44,715 nucleotides of DNA, taken from the IMG/VR virus record IMGVR_UViG_3300030060_005751, positions 1 to 44,715 of that record, one strand, 5' to 3'. The translations under genes were made by a program, and so were the position numbers. The DNA is from a virus. Each line of letters opens with the position of its first letter. Positions within the stretch are counted from its first letter, which is position 1. The notes beneath the pieces were generated by a model, which did not search any database, had not been told where the DNA came from, and was given only the letters and a program-made list of their open reading frames with translations. This document shows positions 32,209 to 38,822 of the stretch, piece by piece.

Positions 32209-32862
32209 TTATTTTTGAGAACTTGAAACTAAATTGTTAGAAACTTGTTCACTTAAAAGTGATTGTATTGTGAAATATAAAGAGGGATTTCGTTTCAACA
32301 AATCCTTAAAATCTTTTTGTGGCCAGACTAAACATTCCGTAGTGTGTGCAACTTTACAAGTAGCAGTAGCTGGTTTCTCTGTAAGAAAAGACATCTCTCC
32401 TACAAACTGACCATCTTTTAGTTCAGCTACTTTATTATCATTAACTAAAATATCAACCATGCCATTGTAAATTAAAATTAAATCATTGACAGGTTTACCT
32501 TGTTGAATAATTGGTAAAGGTGATTTGAATTTTTTCCATTGAGCAATTTTAGTAATCTTTAGAAACTCTACTGGTGATAAACCACGAAACATAGTTTCGT
32601 ATAATTCTTTTTCTTTAGAAGACATCTTAACAGGTCTCTTTTCGTAAATGATAACTGCTATGTGATAGATATTAACTAAAATAAATATGATGTTCCAATT
32701 TATCGCTAACCACATAGGTTCTACTGGTATGTAAAAATTATAAAGAACAGAGAACAAACTAGCTAGTATAGATAGTATTCTAAGATACAGTATATCCTTT
32801 ACCAAAAAAGAAAAGGCAATAAGACCAAAGGCTAAGTGTCCAGCTAAAGTTGCTATATTCAT
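32209..32862 (-). CDS. Popeye-like membrane protein with cyclic-nucleotide-binding fold
   Basis: 217 residues. Three hydrophobic helices fill residues about 5-75, followed by a cNMP-binding fold at about 95-210: P-I-I-Q-Q-G-K-P-V-N-D-L-I-L-I-Y-N-G, D-G-Q-F-V-G-E-M-S-F-L-T at 150-161 and P-A-T-A-T at 164-168. The order (three-helix membrane part, then cNMP fold) matches Popeye-domain proteins and some bacterial relatives. The phosphate-binding Arg usual in the P-R-A-A-T motif is absent, so ligand binding may differ or be lost. The gene overlaps the transglycosylase stop by 4 nt. It may sense or sequester a second messenger at the membrane. Confidence 0.75.
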   Translation of the reverse strand: MNIATLAGHLAFGLIAFSFLVKDILYLRILSILASLFSVLYNFYIPVEPMWLAINWNIIFILVNIYHIAVIIYEKRPVKMSSKEKELYETMFRGLSPVEFLKITKIAQWKKFKSPLPIIQQGKPVNDLILIYNGMVDILVNDNKVAELKDGQFVGEMSFLTEKPATATCKVAHTTECLVWPQKDFKDLLKRNPSLYFTIQSLLSEQVSNNLVSSSQK

Positions 32863-33434
32863 TTTAGATTCTTTTGAACTCTCTTTACATAAAAGTTATT
32901 ACTAATATAATTATTAGAATATTTTTTTGTGACGGTAGGACCGTGACTATATGCAGTAAGTGTTGATTCTAAATCATCGAAGTGTTCGTTAAGTTGAGAT
33001 AGATATTTTATGCCGACAGTAACATTTACATACGGATCAAACAAGTCTTGTTTAGGTGTTTGAAACTCGGACATAGCCGTTGATGGTAATATCTGCATTA
33101 AACCAATCGCTCCACTTGTGGAAACGGCTTTATAATTCCAATCGGATTCAGTTTGTATAACGGCTTTAACCATTTCATAATCAACCCCATACTCCCAACA
33201 GAGAGCCTCTATATAAATAAGTATGTGTTTAAGTTTAGATTTATTCAAAGAAGATTTAATCTCCTCTGCCTGTAATTCGTAGTCACTTGGAGCAAACGGT
33301 ACATTAACCATACGAACAACTGTTTCGGTTTTTGTTTGTATTGGTATATCAGGTTCTATTATCTCTACATAAACCATAACAGACACAGCAGTTGTTAATA
33401 CACCTAATAGGTAATATAGTTTATTTACTGACAT
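32859..33434 (-). CDS. Membrane-anchored lytic transglycosylase (SLT type)
   Basis: 191 residues. One N-terminal membrane anchor (about 6-26), a periplasmic linker, then an SLT domain at about 75-185: V-K-A-V-I-Q-T-E-S-D-W with catalytic Glu 96, A-V-S-T-S-G-A-I-G-L-M-Q-I-L-P-S-T-A, and G-I-K-Y-L...L-T-A-Y-S-H-G-P. These enzymes cleave the glycan MurNAc-GlcNAc bond of peptidoglycan. It may help lysis or tail-like complex assembly through the wall; the anchor suggests action from the inner membrane of the infected cell. It has an AAAGGA ribosome site behind a TATATTTATT element. Confidence 0.88.
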   Translation of the reverse strand: MSVNKLYYLLGVLTTAVSVMVYVEIIEPDIPIQTKTETVVRMVNVPFAPSDYELQAEEIKSSLNKSKLKHILIYIEALCWEYGVDYEMVKAVIQTESDWNYKAVSTSGAIGLMQILPSTAMSEFQTPKQDLFDPYVNVTVGIKYLSQLNEHFDDLESTLTAYSHGPTVTKKYSNNYISNNFYVKRVQKNLK

Positions 33435-33463
33435 TGTATTTCCTTTCTTTATTAATAAATATA

Positions 33464-33524
33464 AGGTGGCACTTCTTCTTTTAAGTCGTTGACTATTTGA
33501 GGACTAAAGAATTAGTACCACCTT
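33464..33524 (-). promoter_or_regulatory. 61-nt extended hairpin between genes
   Basis: Outer arms AAGGTGGTACT / AGTGCCACCTT pair over 11 bp (one G-T), then a 2x2 loop, TTCTTT/AAAGAA, a one-base bulge, and AGTC/GACT with a 14-nt loop. It begins at the stop of the gene at 33523. Possible RNase III site, attenuator or mRNA stabiliser. Confidence 0.6.
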
Positions 33525-34083
33525 ATGAATTGTTTTCTAACTTCTTGAAAAACTTTTTTTCTTTTGAGGACATCATTTGTAGTTTAGAAAGGTTGTCAAT
33601 CATCTTACCTTTTTGAACTAATGATATTTTATCTTGTGAATATAACTCGTTTACTTTGTCTACTGCCCGTTGATAACCCCATTCGATGAATTCTTTTACG
33701 ATATTTTGGTAGAGTGTTTCGGTCTTCATATGAGAGAACTTTTGAGAGATTTTTTTTAAAGATTTTTTCGCTGCCTGTTTGTTATATATATTATCATAAT
33801 ACTTTTCCAACCACCTATCCCAACTATTATCAGCAAAGATACCTTTGGCAGTTCGTCCACCATTAGCAGACCTTCGGTCTAATCTCTGAATATTTCTTTT
33901 AGTATCTTCTTGGACAGGTTGGACAATCGCACCTGTTTTGTGTGGATACACGACATGTGCTGAATACTTTTGAGTATCAGAACATTTAATACAAGTGTAT
34001 AGACCGAGTTGAACTCGTGATGAATCCAACTCAATCGAACACTCTTTACATACTATATCACTTGTCGTCTGCAAACCTATCAA
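33523..34083 (-). CDS. Zinc-finger-type protein of unknown function
   Basis: 186 residues. No ATG gives the N-terminal finger, so a TTG at 34083 is the likely start. C-x-x-C at 12-15 and C-x-x-C at 31-34 form a rubredoxin-like zinc knuckle; then Y-S-A-H-V-V-Y-P-H-K-T-G-A-I-V-Q-P-V resembles a small conserved segment in marine phage proteins. The rest is basic and helical (65-186). It may bind nucleic acid. It overlaps the upstream gene by 26 nt, and a long hairpin starts at its stop. Confidence 0.68.
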   Translation of the reverse strand: MIGLQTTSDIVCKECSIELDSSRVQLGLYTCIKCSDTQKYSAHVVYPHKTGAIVQPVQEDTKRNIQRLDRRSANGGRTAKGIFADNSWDRWLEKYYDNIYNKQAAKKSLKKISQKFSHMKTETLYQNIVKEFIEWGYQRAVDKVNELYSQDKISLVQKGKMIDNLSKLQMMSSKEKKFFKKLENNS

Positions 34084-34273
34084 ACGGGTCTAACTTCTTA
34101 TCAGTTATAATGGCTTTCTCTATCTCGTCTTTGAGATAATACAAGTCACACCTAGCGCCGTCTATATAACCTTGTGAATCCACATTAGCATTATATTCTG
34201 GTAAGGTGTTCATAGCATCATCTAACTGACTTTCTATCGATGTTAATGTGTCTAGTATTTTTTTATAATCCAT
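34058..34273 (-). CDS. Small helical protein of unknown function
   Basis: 71 residues, MDYKKILDTLTSIESQLDDA..., helical and acidic. It overlaps neighbours by 11 nt upstream and 26 nt downstream, consistent with a compact early operon. No recognised family. Confidence 0.65.
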   Translation of the reverse strand: MDYKKILDTLTSIESQLDDAMNTLPEYNANVDSQGYIDGARCDLYYLKDEIEKAIITDKKLDPFDRFADDK

Positions 34274-34541
34274 AACTTGGCATATCCCTATCTAAATCAA
34301 CTTCTGTATCAAAGCCTGTGCTCTGTAAACCATCCATATAACTACCGCACATCCTATCGGTCATATCTTTTTCTAACCTAGCCATCAACGCCTTATTACC
34401 TTCAGGACTCATCCAATTAGTCCTATGGAACTTACCATTAACCCACATATCAACCACTTTGATTGAATCTGTAATACTGCTATGGCAATACTCCACTTTA
34501 ACATTGTCATTACCGACAACATATTCATACACATATGTCAT
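34263..34541 (-). CDS. Small protein of unknown function
   Basis: 92 residues; starts MTYVYEYVVGNDNVKVEY with strand-like N-terminus and has W-V-N-G-K-F-H-R-T-N-W and an acidic C-terminus. AGGAG ribosome site. It follows its upstream neighbour by 1 nt. Not recognised. Confidence 0.65.
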   Translation of the reverse strand: MTYVYEYVVGNDNVKVEYCHSSITDSIKVVDMWVNGKFHRTNWMSPEGNKALMARLEKDMTDRMCGSYMDGLQSTGFDTEVDLDRDMPSYGL

Positions 34542-34542
34542 A

Positions 34543-34869
34543 TTAATTGACTCCTTTTACTTTACTGAAAAATTCATCCTTAGTGATACCAAGATTACCG
34601 TTGGTTTTCCTACCCCAAGAATAGTCATCTTTTAGTCTTCTATTAGCTAAGACATCAACGAAGAAATCATTTGTAGGATTAGTACAAATAAAGTCATAGT
34701 TTTTTAGAAACCTCTGAACCGCATCACCTCTGAAGTGATAACTTCTTTCCCACCTAAGATTACAAGTATTAGCCCATAGAGTAGGATTGCCACTCCAATC
34801 GGTATCTTGTAGAACATGGTGAATAGTACCACTTCTTTTATTAACCCAATAACCATTTAAGTTCTTCAT
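34543..34869 (-). CDS. Small protein of unknown function, first in early operon
   Basis: 108 residues starting MKNLNGYWVNKRSGTIHHV. Two upstream Met codons in frame (34926, 34887) lie in or next to the promoter at 34893-34922, so only the ATG at 34869, with an AAAGGA-type ribosome site, fits the transcript. The protein is aromatic and basic (W-x-x-R-x-Y-H-F-R-G-D-A-V). No family recognised. Confidence 0.7.
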   Translation of the reverse strand: MKNLNGYWVNKRSGTIHHVLQDTDWSGNPTLWANTCNLRWERSYHFRGDAVQRFLKNYDFICTNPTNDFFVDVLANRRLKDDYSWGRKTNGNLGITKDEFFSKVKGVN

Positions 34870-34892
34870 ATTTTTCCTTTTCTTCATATGTG

Positions 34893-34922
34893 AATATACT
34901 ATAGAATTAGTATATGTGTCAA
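34893..34922 (-). promoter_or_regulatory. Early-type promoter TTGACA-18-TATATT
   Basis: -35 TTGACA at 34917-34922, 18-bp spacer, -10 TATATT at 34893-34898. Drives the operon beginning at 34869. Confidence 0.8.
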
Positions 34923-34929
34923 GCACTTT

Positions 34930-35265
34930 TTATAAATAATTTGGACCTGTCCAAGAATACCAATTACTATTAGTGTCAAAGATAGAACCTCTTGACCACT
35001 TTGCCGGTGCTCTCCAACCAGCGGCTTTGAACACATCACCTTTCTTGTGTGGTATCCCTTTGTGAACTCCATCAGTTTTAGCGATGAAACCCCAAACCCT
35101 ATTCTGTTCAATAACCTTATCAAATTTCCTACCAGAACTTATTTTTAAACCACTCCTAAATTGATTGACTCTATCTGTATTTGGTGAATTTAATCCTTTA
35201 TTCCAATTAGCATAACTATGCCCAATACCATCAAGTAAGTTATCTACTGCTTTATTATATACCAT
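34930..35265 (-). CDS. Small conserved phage protein of unknown function
   Basis: 111 residues. The C-terminal half (G-F-I-A-K...G-I-P-H-K-K-G-D-V-F-K-A-A-G-W-R-A-P-A-K-W-S-R-G and Y-S-W-T-G-P-N-Y-L) matches a small basic domain I associate with several marine phages; function unknown. An 11-nt overlap with the upstream gene indicates coupling. Confidence 0.72.
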   Translation of the reverse strand: MVYNKAVDNLLDGIGHSYANWNKGLNSPNTDRVNQFRSGLKISSGRKFDKVIEQNRVWGFIAKTDGVHKGIPHKKGDVFKAAGWRAPAKWSRGSIFDTNSNWYSWTGPNYL

Positions 35266-35515
35266 AAGCCAACTCCGCTCTCATAGCATAATACTCAGCT
35301 GCTGTTTGCTCCAATAAATTATCGGTTGGATTACCCAAGATATCTTCTATAATGTCTATGTCGTCTTGACTAAGAGCATCAAAGAACTCTTCGTTCTCTA
35401 TGTCATTAATATGTACACCAGCAAAGATGTCATAACCACCATCGACTAACATTGGATAAGTCACGCCATTTTCATCGATGACATTTCCAACACTATTTAA
35501 TTCAATCAAGTTCAT
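35255..35515 (-). CDS. Small acidic protein of unknown function
   Basis: 86 residues, acidic, beginning MNLIELNSVGNVIDENGV; the C-terminal half is helical (D-D-I-D-I-I-E-D-I-L-G-N-P). 1-nt TAATG overlap with the gene upstream. No family recognised. Confidence 0.68.
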   Translation of the reverse strand: MNLIELNSVGNVIDENGVTYPMLVDGGYDIFAGVHINDIENEEFFDALSQDDIDIIEDILGNPTDNLLEQTAAEYYAMRAELAYGI

Positions 35516-35685
35516 TACTTATTTCCTTTTTTTCTATTAAATAAAAAATCTAATATATTATCAGCAGTTCTATTCTCTTCGACTATCTCATTAAGATTAT
35601 CAAATAGATTTAACTGATTCTTGTGATTACCATAGTCAGTTCTTTCAACTACATCACCGAAAGCATTTATCATTAAGTTCTTCAT
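35515..35685 (-). CDS. Small protein of unknown function
   Basis: 56 residues from the ATG at 35685 with an AAGGG ribosome site; an upstream GTG at 35703 would start at or before the expected transcription start and is rejected. Acidic and helical with a basic end N-R-K-K-G-N-K. First gene behind the promoter at 35709-35737. Confidence 0.68.
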   Translation of the reverse strand: MKNLMINAFGDVVERTDYGNHKNQLNLFDNLNEIVEENRTADNILDFLFNRKKGNK

Positions 35686-35708
35686 GTTTATCCCTTTATT
35701 CACACCTA

Positions 35709-35737
35709 AAAATACAAAGAATAATCGAGAAAGTCAA
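35709..35737 (-). promoter_or_regulatory. Early-type promoter TTGACT-17-TATTTT
   Basis: -35 TTGACT at 35732-35737 preceded by AATGC, 17-bp spacer, -10 TATTTT at 35709-35714. Drives the operon from 35685 leftwards. Confidence 0.78.
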
Positions 35738-35740
35738 GCA

Positions 35741-36067
35741 TTATTTAAAACTTTTTTTATTTTTATTTACTATATAAGTGTAGTTCCATTTACCATCTTC
35801 GTCTTTTCGGTAAACTGCTTGAATGTTCTCCCAATCATAATGAAAGGAGCAGTATTGTGTAAGTTTTTTATTGTCATTTGGGAATATAAAACTATCGAAG
35901 TTATCGGTGTATTTATGTTCCACTCCTTTATAGTCCACAAGTGGATAGCTAGTTACCTTTGTTGGAACTCTTGCTATTGGAACTTTTATATTTGTAGCAC
36001 ATCCAATAATACTGAACATTATGAATCCACATAAAAAGAATAATATAAATCTCTGCGTGTTTGTCAT
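35741..36067 (-). CDS. Small lipoprotein of unknown function
   Basis: 108 residues. Hydrophobic signal with lipobox F-S-I-I-G-C (lipid Cys 23), then A-T-N-I-K-V-P-I. The mature part is Lys/Tyr/Asp-rich with W-N-Y-T-Y-I-V-N near the end. There is a GAGG ribosome site. It lies just downstream of the two tRNA genes. Anchored in the periplasm or outer membrane; a lysis (spanin-like) or exclusion role is possible but there is no direct support. Confidence 0.72.
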   Translation of the reverse strand: MTNTQRFILFFLCGFIMFSIIGCATNIKVPIARVPTKVTSYPLVDYKGVEHKYTDNFDSFIFPNDNKKLTQYCSFHYDWENIQAVYRKDEDGKWNYTYIVNKNKKSFK

Positions 36068-36082
36068 TTGATTACCTCGTTG

Positions 36083-36153
36083 AGTCGTGGGTGAGAATCG
36101 AACTCACTTAGACGGGTTTGCAATCCGTTGCCTAACCATTCGGCCACCACGAC
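36083..36153 (-). tRNA. tRNA-Cys (GCA)
   Basis: On the minus strand the acceptor arms GTCGTGG and CCACGAC pair fully, the D arm is GCCGAATGGTTAGGC, the anticodon loop TTGCAAA holds GCA, and the T arm is GTGAG-TTCGATT-CTCAC. No CCA is encoded. The anticodon stem has one A-C mismatch. Confidence 0.93.
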
Positions 36154-36160
36154 ATTTAAG

Positions 36161-36233
36161 TGGAGCTGACTGGACTCGAACCAGCGACTTCCTCCGTGCA
36201 AGGGAGGCGTTCTCCCAACTGAACTACAGCCCC
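36161..36233 (-). tRNA. tRNA-Ala (TGC)
   Basis: Acceptor GGGGCTG pairs with CAGCTCC, anticodon stem CCTCC/GGAGG encloses CTTGCAC with anticodon TGC, and the T arm contains GGTTCGAGTCC. No encoded CCA. Separated from tRNA-Cys by 7 nt and co-oriented. Confidence 0.95.
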
Positions 36234-36238
36234 ATTAA

Positions 36239-36763
36239 TTAAAAATCACCAGGTGCTACTTGGAAACAAGTAAGACCTTCAGCTCTCCACATATCCACGA
36301 CCTTTTGTCTGTCATCAACTGTCATAAGAACATCGTCTTTGTCTACAAATATATCCAACATCTTCTTCTTTAAAATTTCATCAGGCATAAATCTCATTTC
36401 AGGTGTGGCTGGATTGCCATCAGCAATTGGCCAAGACTTATCCTTGAACTTATCAGGTCTCATAACCAAAAGGTCAAATGGTACATCCCACCAAACTAAC
36501 CAGTCTATAGTTGCTTCATAACTCCTATCGTTTCTACCTGAGAAGATAACGATTTTGTATCCATCTTGATGAAATGTTTGAGCCATCTTGATGACAGGTA
36601 TGTTTGGTTCATCTAGCTTGATGTTATCAGCATCAAAGAATACATCCCAATCCATCTTAGATTGAGTTGGTTTATCACCGGTGGGTGAACCAGCTTTTAT
36701 TCTTCTCTTTTCTATAATAGCCAAAGTTCCATCCAAATCAAATATAACAGTTTTCTTATTCAC
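36239..36763 (-). CDS. HAD-family polynucleotide 3'-phosphatase-like protein
   Basis: 174 residues, GTG start that overlaps the upstream stop (TAGTG). HAD motifs: F-D-L-D-G-T-L with catalytic Asp 9 and Asp 11, motif II V-I-F-S-G-R-N-D with Ser 75, a helical cap with R-P-D-K, and V-D-D-R-Q-K-V-V-D-M-W-R (Asp 150/151), ending Q-V-A-P-G-D-F. This layout matches the phosphatase half of T4 PseT (Pnkp) without the kinase half. Removing 3'-phosphates from RNA or DNA ends would suit repair of cleaved tRNAs, and two tRNA genes follow immediately. The substrate assignment is inference. Confidence 0.85.
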   Translation of the reverse strand: MNKKTVIFDLDGTLAIIEKRRIKAGSPTGDKPTQSKMDWDVFFDADNIKLDEPNIPVIKMAQTFHQDGYKIVIFSGRNDRSYEATIDWLVWWDVPFDLLVMRPDKFKDKSWPIADGNPATPEMRFMPDEILKKKMLDIFVDKDDVLMTVDDRQKVVDMWRAEGLTCFQVAPGDF

Positions 36764-36876
36764 TACTTATCCTTTTTATTAAATCTTTTTCCTACAACAC
36801 CAAAATTCATATCAGGTAAATTATTGTGTTTCCATCTACCTACGAGTACGATTGGTTTTTGATTCTTAACTTTCAT
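36763..36876 (-). CDS. 37-residue basic micropeptide
   Basis: MKVKNQKPIVLVGRWKHN begins the frame, which ends K-R-F-N-K-K-D-K. An AAGGAGA ribosome site precedes the ATG, and the stop shares a base with the GTG of the phosphatase gene, so it is coupled. It follows the promoter at 36900-36929. Basic; function unknown. Confidence 0.65.
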   Translation of the reverse strand: MKVKNQKPIVLVGRWKHNNLPDMNFGVVGKRFNKKDK

Positions 36877-36899
36877 TTTTTATCTCCTTATTACCCCTA

Positions 36900-36929
36900 A
36901 AGCTAATAAAGAAAATGTATATAAGTCAA
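36900..36929 (-). promoter_or_regulatory. Early-type promoter, TTGACT with weak -10
   Basis: -35 TTGACT at 36924-36929 in the same TTGC context as its relatives. The -10 is poor: TAGCTT at 36900-36905 with an 18-bp spacer, the same hexamer as the promoter at 40569-40597. Expected to drive micropeptide, phosphatase and tRNAs. Confidence 0.55.
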
Positions 36930-37123
36930 GCAATTTCTTTCTTTAAATCAATTTTTTCTTGTTGTCGTGATTTGCGTTTTTTACTTTTAATCACTTTAGT
37001 GGTGGGTATCGGAAAGTCTGACATCTTTGGTTTGAATATCCTATCGTAGTTCTTATCGTATTTCTTTTTATCTTTCACTCTACTCTTATCACCTTTTCCA
37101 GCTTCTGAGTATTTCTTTTTCAT
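36926..37123 (-). CDS. Small basic phage protein (G-K-G-D family)
   Basis: 65 residues from the ATG at 37123, which overlaps the upstream stop as ATGA. A-G-K-G-D-K-S-R-V-K-D-K-K-K-Y-D-K-N-Y-D-R-I-F is a short motif known to recur in small phage proteins of unknown role. Lys-rich tail suggests nucleic acid contact. Confidence 0.72.
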   Translation of the reverse strand: MKKKYSEAGKGDKSRVKDKKKYDKNYDRIFKPKMSDFPIPTTKVIKSKKRKSRQQEKIDLKKEIA

Positions 37124-37194
37124 TCCCATTTCCATCCATTGTTTATTTGCATTAATACAATAATAAGTATAACACCTAACAATATATAACTCAT
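37120..37194 (-). CDS. 24-residue membrane micropeptide
   Basis: MSYILLGVILIIVLMQIN then G-W-K-W-E: one hydrophobic helix with a short polar end. GGAG lies directly before the ATG, and both ends overlap neighbours by 4 nt as ATGA, a strong sign of a true coupled gene. A single-pass inner-membrane peptide. Confidence 0.62.
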   Translation of the reverse strand: MSYILLGVILIIVLMQINNGWKWE

Positions 37195-37568
37195 CTCCAA
37201 TCCGACCTTAGATATGGTCTGTGCCATAACTCACCTGTATTTGGTAATCTAATTAGATAATAGTATCTTTCATCTATTATGAACATCTCACTAGAAGAAT
37301 GTGGATTGACTACTTCAAATACTATTCTTTCCCTTAGTATCTCTCTAATCTCATCAGAGTAAACCTCAACCATATTGTTAAAACTTGCCGGTTCAATTAT
37401 CTCAATTTCAATATTACATTGTAAGTCGTTACTTGGAACTAAACGATAGGGCACCATTTCAACAGGTGTTGTTGCGTTTGGATATCCTTGTCCTTTAAGA
37501 CTAATACCAAATGCAAATGCTAATATTGCTATTACTATATGTAGTATAGATAATGTCGACTTCTTCAT
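37191..37568 (-). CDS. Membrane-anchored protein of unknown function
   Basis: 125 residues from the ATG at 37568 (TAATG with the upstream gene); an earlier TTG at 37574 is unneeded. One N-terminal transmembrane or signal helix (about 5-22), then a periplasmic alpha/beta-like domain with I-E-I-E-I-I-E-P-A, R-E-I-L-R-E-R-I-V-F-E-V and Y-Y-L-I-R-L-P. Family not recognised. Confidence 0.7.
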   Translation of the reverse strand: MKKSTLSILHIVIAILAFAFGISLKGQGYPNATTPVEMVPYRLVPSNDLQCNIEIEIIEPASFNNMVEVYSDEIREILRERIVFEVVNPHSSSEMFIIDERYYYLIRLPNTGELWHRPYLRSDWR

Positions 37569-37651
37569 TACCAATCCCTAAAGTAATCTTTGTAAAGATA
37601 GAATGTTAATGCTATAATCATTACAGCAGTTGCTAATCCAAATTCAATCAT
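37568..37651 (-). CDS. 27-residue membrane micropeptide
   Basis: MIEFGLATAVMIIALTFYLY then K-D-Y-F-R-D-W: one transmembrane helix and a charged end. A GGAG ribosome site and TAATG overlap with the next gene support it. Function unknown; similar in size to the other membrane micropeptides here. Confidence 0.62.
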   Translation of the reverse strand: MIEFGLATAVMIIALTFYLYKDYFRDW

Positions 37652-37659
37652 GTTGACTC

Positions 37660-37980
37660 CTATTTTATTTGTAAATTCTTTAGTTTATCTGGTACATTCT
37701 GTTGTATGTAATGTTGTATTACAAATGCTTCTGCTATATGAGAGAAGAACCAAAAGAATGTAAGTATCGGAACATATATTCTAAAGTCCAATCCCATCAC
37801 AGAAACTCCCAACCAAGTAAAAAATATCATACCCATTGACTTAGTTAGAAAACTTATACCAGTAAATCCTAATGACATAACACTACCTCTAGCAACCACA
37901 ACATACACACCTAAAGCTAGATGTATTAAGTTAAGAAAAGATGGCGCTATAACTCCCATTAAAAAATATTCTGCTATCAT
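37660..37980 (-). CDS. Multi-pass membrane protein of unknown function
   Basis: 106 residues with three to four hydrophobic segments (about 3-25, 30-60, 68-90) and a charged C-terminus V-P-D-K-L-K-N-L-Q-I-K. AAAGG ribosome site; first gene after the promoter at 38010-38039. No family recognised. Confidence 0.7.
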   Translation of the reverse strand: MIAEYFLMGVIAPSFLNLIHLALGVYVVVARGSVMSLGFTGISFLTKSMGMIFFTWLGVSVMGLDFRIYVPILTFFWFFSHIAEAFVIQHYIQQNVPDKLKNLQIK

Positions 37981-38009
37981 TTAAATGACCTTTTCTATTT
38001 AATTACCAT

Positions 38010-38039
38010 AATATACGAAAAAAAATATATTCGTGTCAA
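38010..38039 (-). promoter_or_regulatory. Early-type promoter TTGACA-18-TATATT
   Basis: -35 TTGACA at 38034-38039, 18-bp spacer, -10 TATATT at 38010-38015. Drives the 37980-to-36926 membrane operon and is back-to-back with the plus-strand unit. Confidence 0.8.
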
Positions 38040-38073
38040 GTGTTTTTTGTAACAATTTTCGTTATTTATTAGT

Positions 38074-38100
38074 GGTAGGGGAAAGTCCTCTACCTTTTTC
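38074..38100 (+). promoter_or_regulatory. Hairpin plus T-run in leader of plus-strand gene
   Basis: GGTAGGGGA / TCCTCTACC pairs over 8 of 9 positions (one mismatch) around AAG and is followed by TTTTT. It lies 28 nt before the gene at 38123, behind a TTATTTATT element. It looks like a terminator or attenuator in the 5' leader. Confidence 0.55.
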
Positions 38101-38122
38101 CTTTAACTAACGGAGAATAAAC

Positions 38123-38344
38123 ATGAAGGAAGTAATAACAATGGTCAAAGGATATGTAGATGACATAGCTCATCTTATGATGTCCTTTGTTGCCATAGGT
38201 GCTATATCTGAAGTAATCTTTGGAACTGGTGTCTTTGGTGTCAAAGTTATTGGAAACCTAACATCAATTATCGGTACATTCGGCGAGTCCGGATTTGCTG
38301 GACTTGTCGCTTTATTGGTGTTGGTGGGTTTATTTCGTAAGTAG
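38123..38344 (+). CDS. Two-helix small membrane protein (holin-like size)
   Basis: 73 residues on the plus strand with a CGGAG ribosome site. Hydrophobic segments at about 14-36 and 52-70, Gly-rich, ending L-F-R-K. Length, two helices and charged ends fit a small holin, but they also fit other phage membrane proteins, and no family motif proves it. One of only two plus-strand genes in the window. It ends before a strong shared terminator. Confidence 0.75.
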   Translation: MKEVITMVKGYVDDIAHLMMSFVAIGAISEVIFGTGVFGVKVIGNLTSIIGTFGESGFAGLVALLVLVGLFRK

Positions 38345-38355
38345 GTAAAGATAAA

Positions 38356-38387
38356 AAGGGATGGCATACCTACTTGTGCCATCCCTT
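38356..38387. terminator. Terminator between convergent genes
   Basis: AAGGGATGGCA / TGCCATCCCTT is a perfect 11-bp stem with a 10-nt loop. On the minus strand it is followed by TTTTT, ending the TonB-domain gene. It also lies 12 nt after the plus-strand gene, so it can serve both directions. Confidence 0.85.
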
Positions 38388-38399
38388 CGGTTATAAACT

Positions 38400-38732
38400 T
38401 TATTTAAATAATATAGGTAACTTATATCTCACTCTAACAGGTCTTCCATTTTGTAACGCTGGTTTAAATTCTAAACACATTACTTTATCGATTATCGTCT
38501 CGTTTAACTTAAAATTAAAAGTATCTACTATATTGGGTTCTATAACTTTACCTTCTGTATCTACTGTAAACTCTACTAATACATTACCAACAAAAGACAT
38601 TGTATCTATATGCTGAACATCATAGTAACTAAGATTAAAAGGTTTCTTTACTTTGGGGTGTCGACTCTTACCTATCGGTAAGTCTTGGGCTATCAACGAG
38701 CCCATGAGTAACATACTCATCAGGACTCTCAT
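38400..38732 (-). CDS. Secreted TonB C-terminal-domain protein
   Basis: 110 residues. A signal peptide ends S-L-I-A-Q-D at about 17. Residues 45-110 match a TonB C-terminal domain: G-N-V-L-V-E-F-T-V-D-T-E-G-K-V-I-E-P, I-D-K-V-M-C-L-E-F-K-P-A-L-Q-N-G-R-P-V-R-V-R-Y and ending L-P-I-L-F-K. There is no proline-rich spanning region and no cytoplasmic anchor, so it cannot carry energy from ExbBD. Free in the periplasm it might compete with host TonB for TonB-boxes of outer-membrane receptors (inference), or form a barrier to other phages. AGGAG ribosome site. Confidence 0.82.
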   Translation of the reverse strand: MRVLMSMLLMGSLIAQDLPIGKSRHPKVKKPFNLSYYDVQHIDTMSFVGNVLVEFTVDTEGKVIEPNIVDTFNFKLNETIIDKVMCLEFKPALQNGRPVRVRYKLPILFK

Positions 38733-38822
38733 GGTTCTTCTCCTACTTATGAGGGTTATTAACTATCGCTTCTATAAGTAAATATAAAAGATATTAAAAT
38801 AATATGTCGCCAGACATATAAA

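Noticed and set aside
34899-35123. Second minus-strand frame within 34930-35265
   Set aside because: It lies in another frame inside a gene with a conserved protein pattern, and part overlaps the promoter at 34893-34922.
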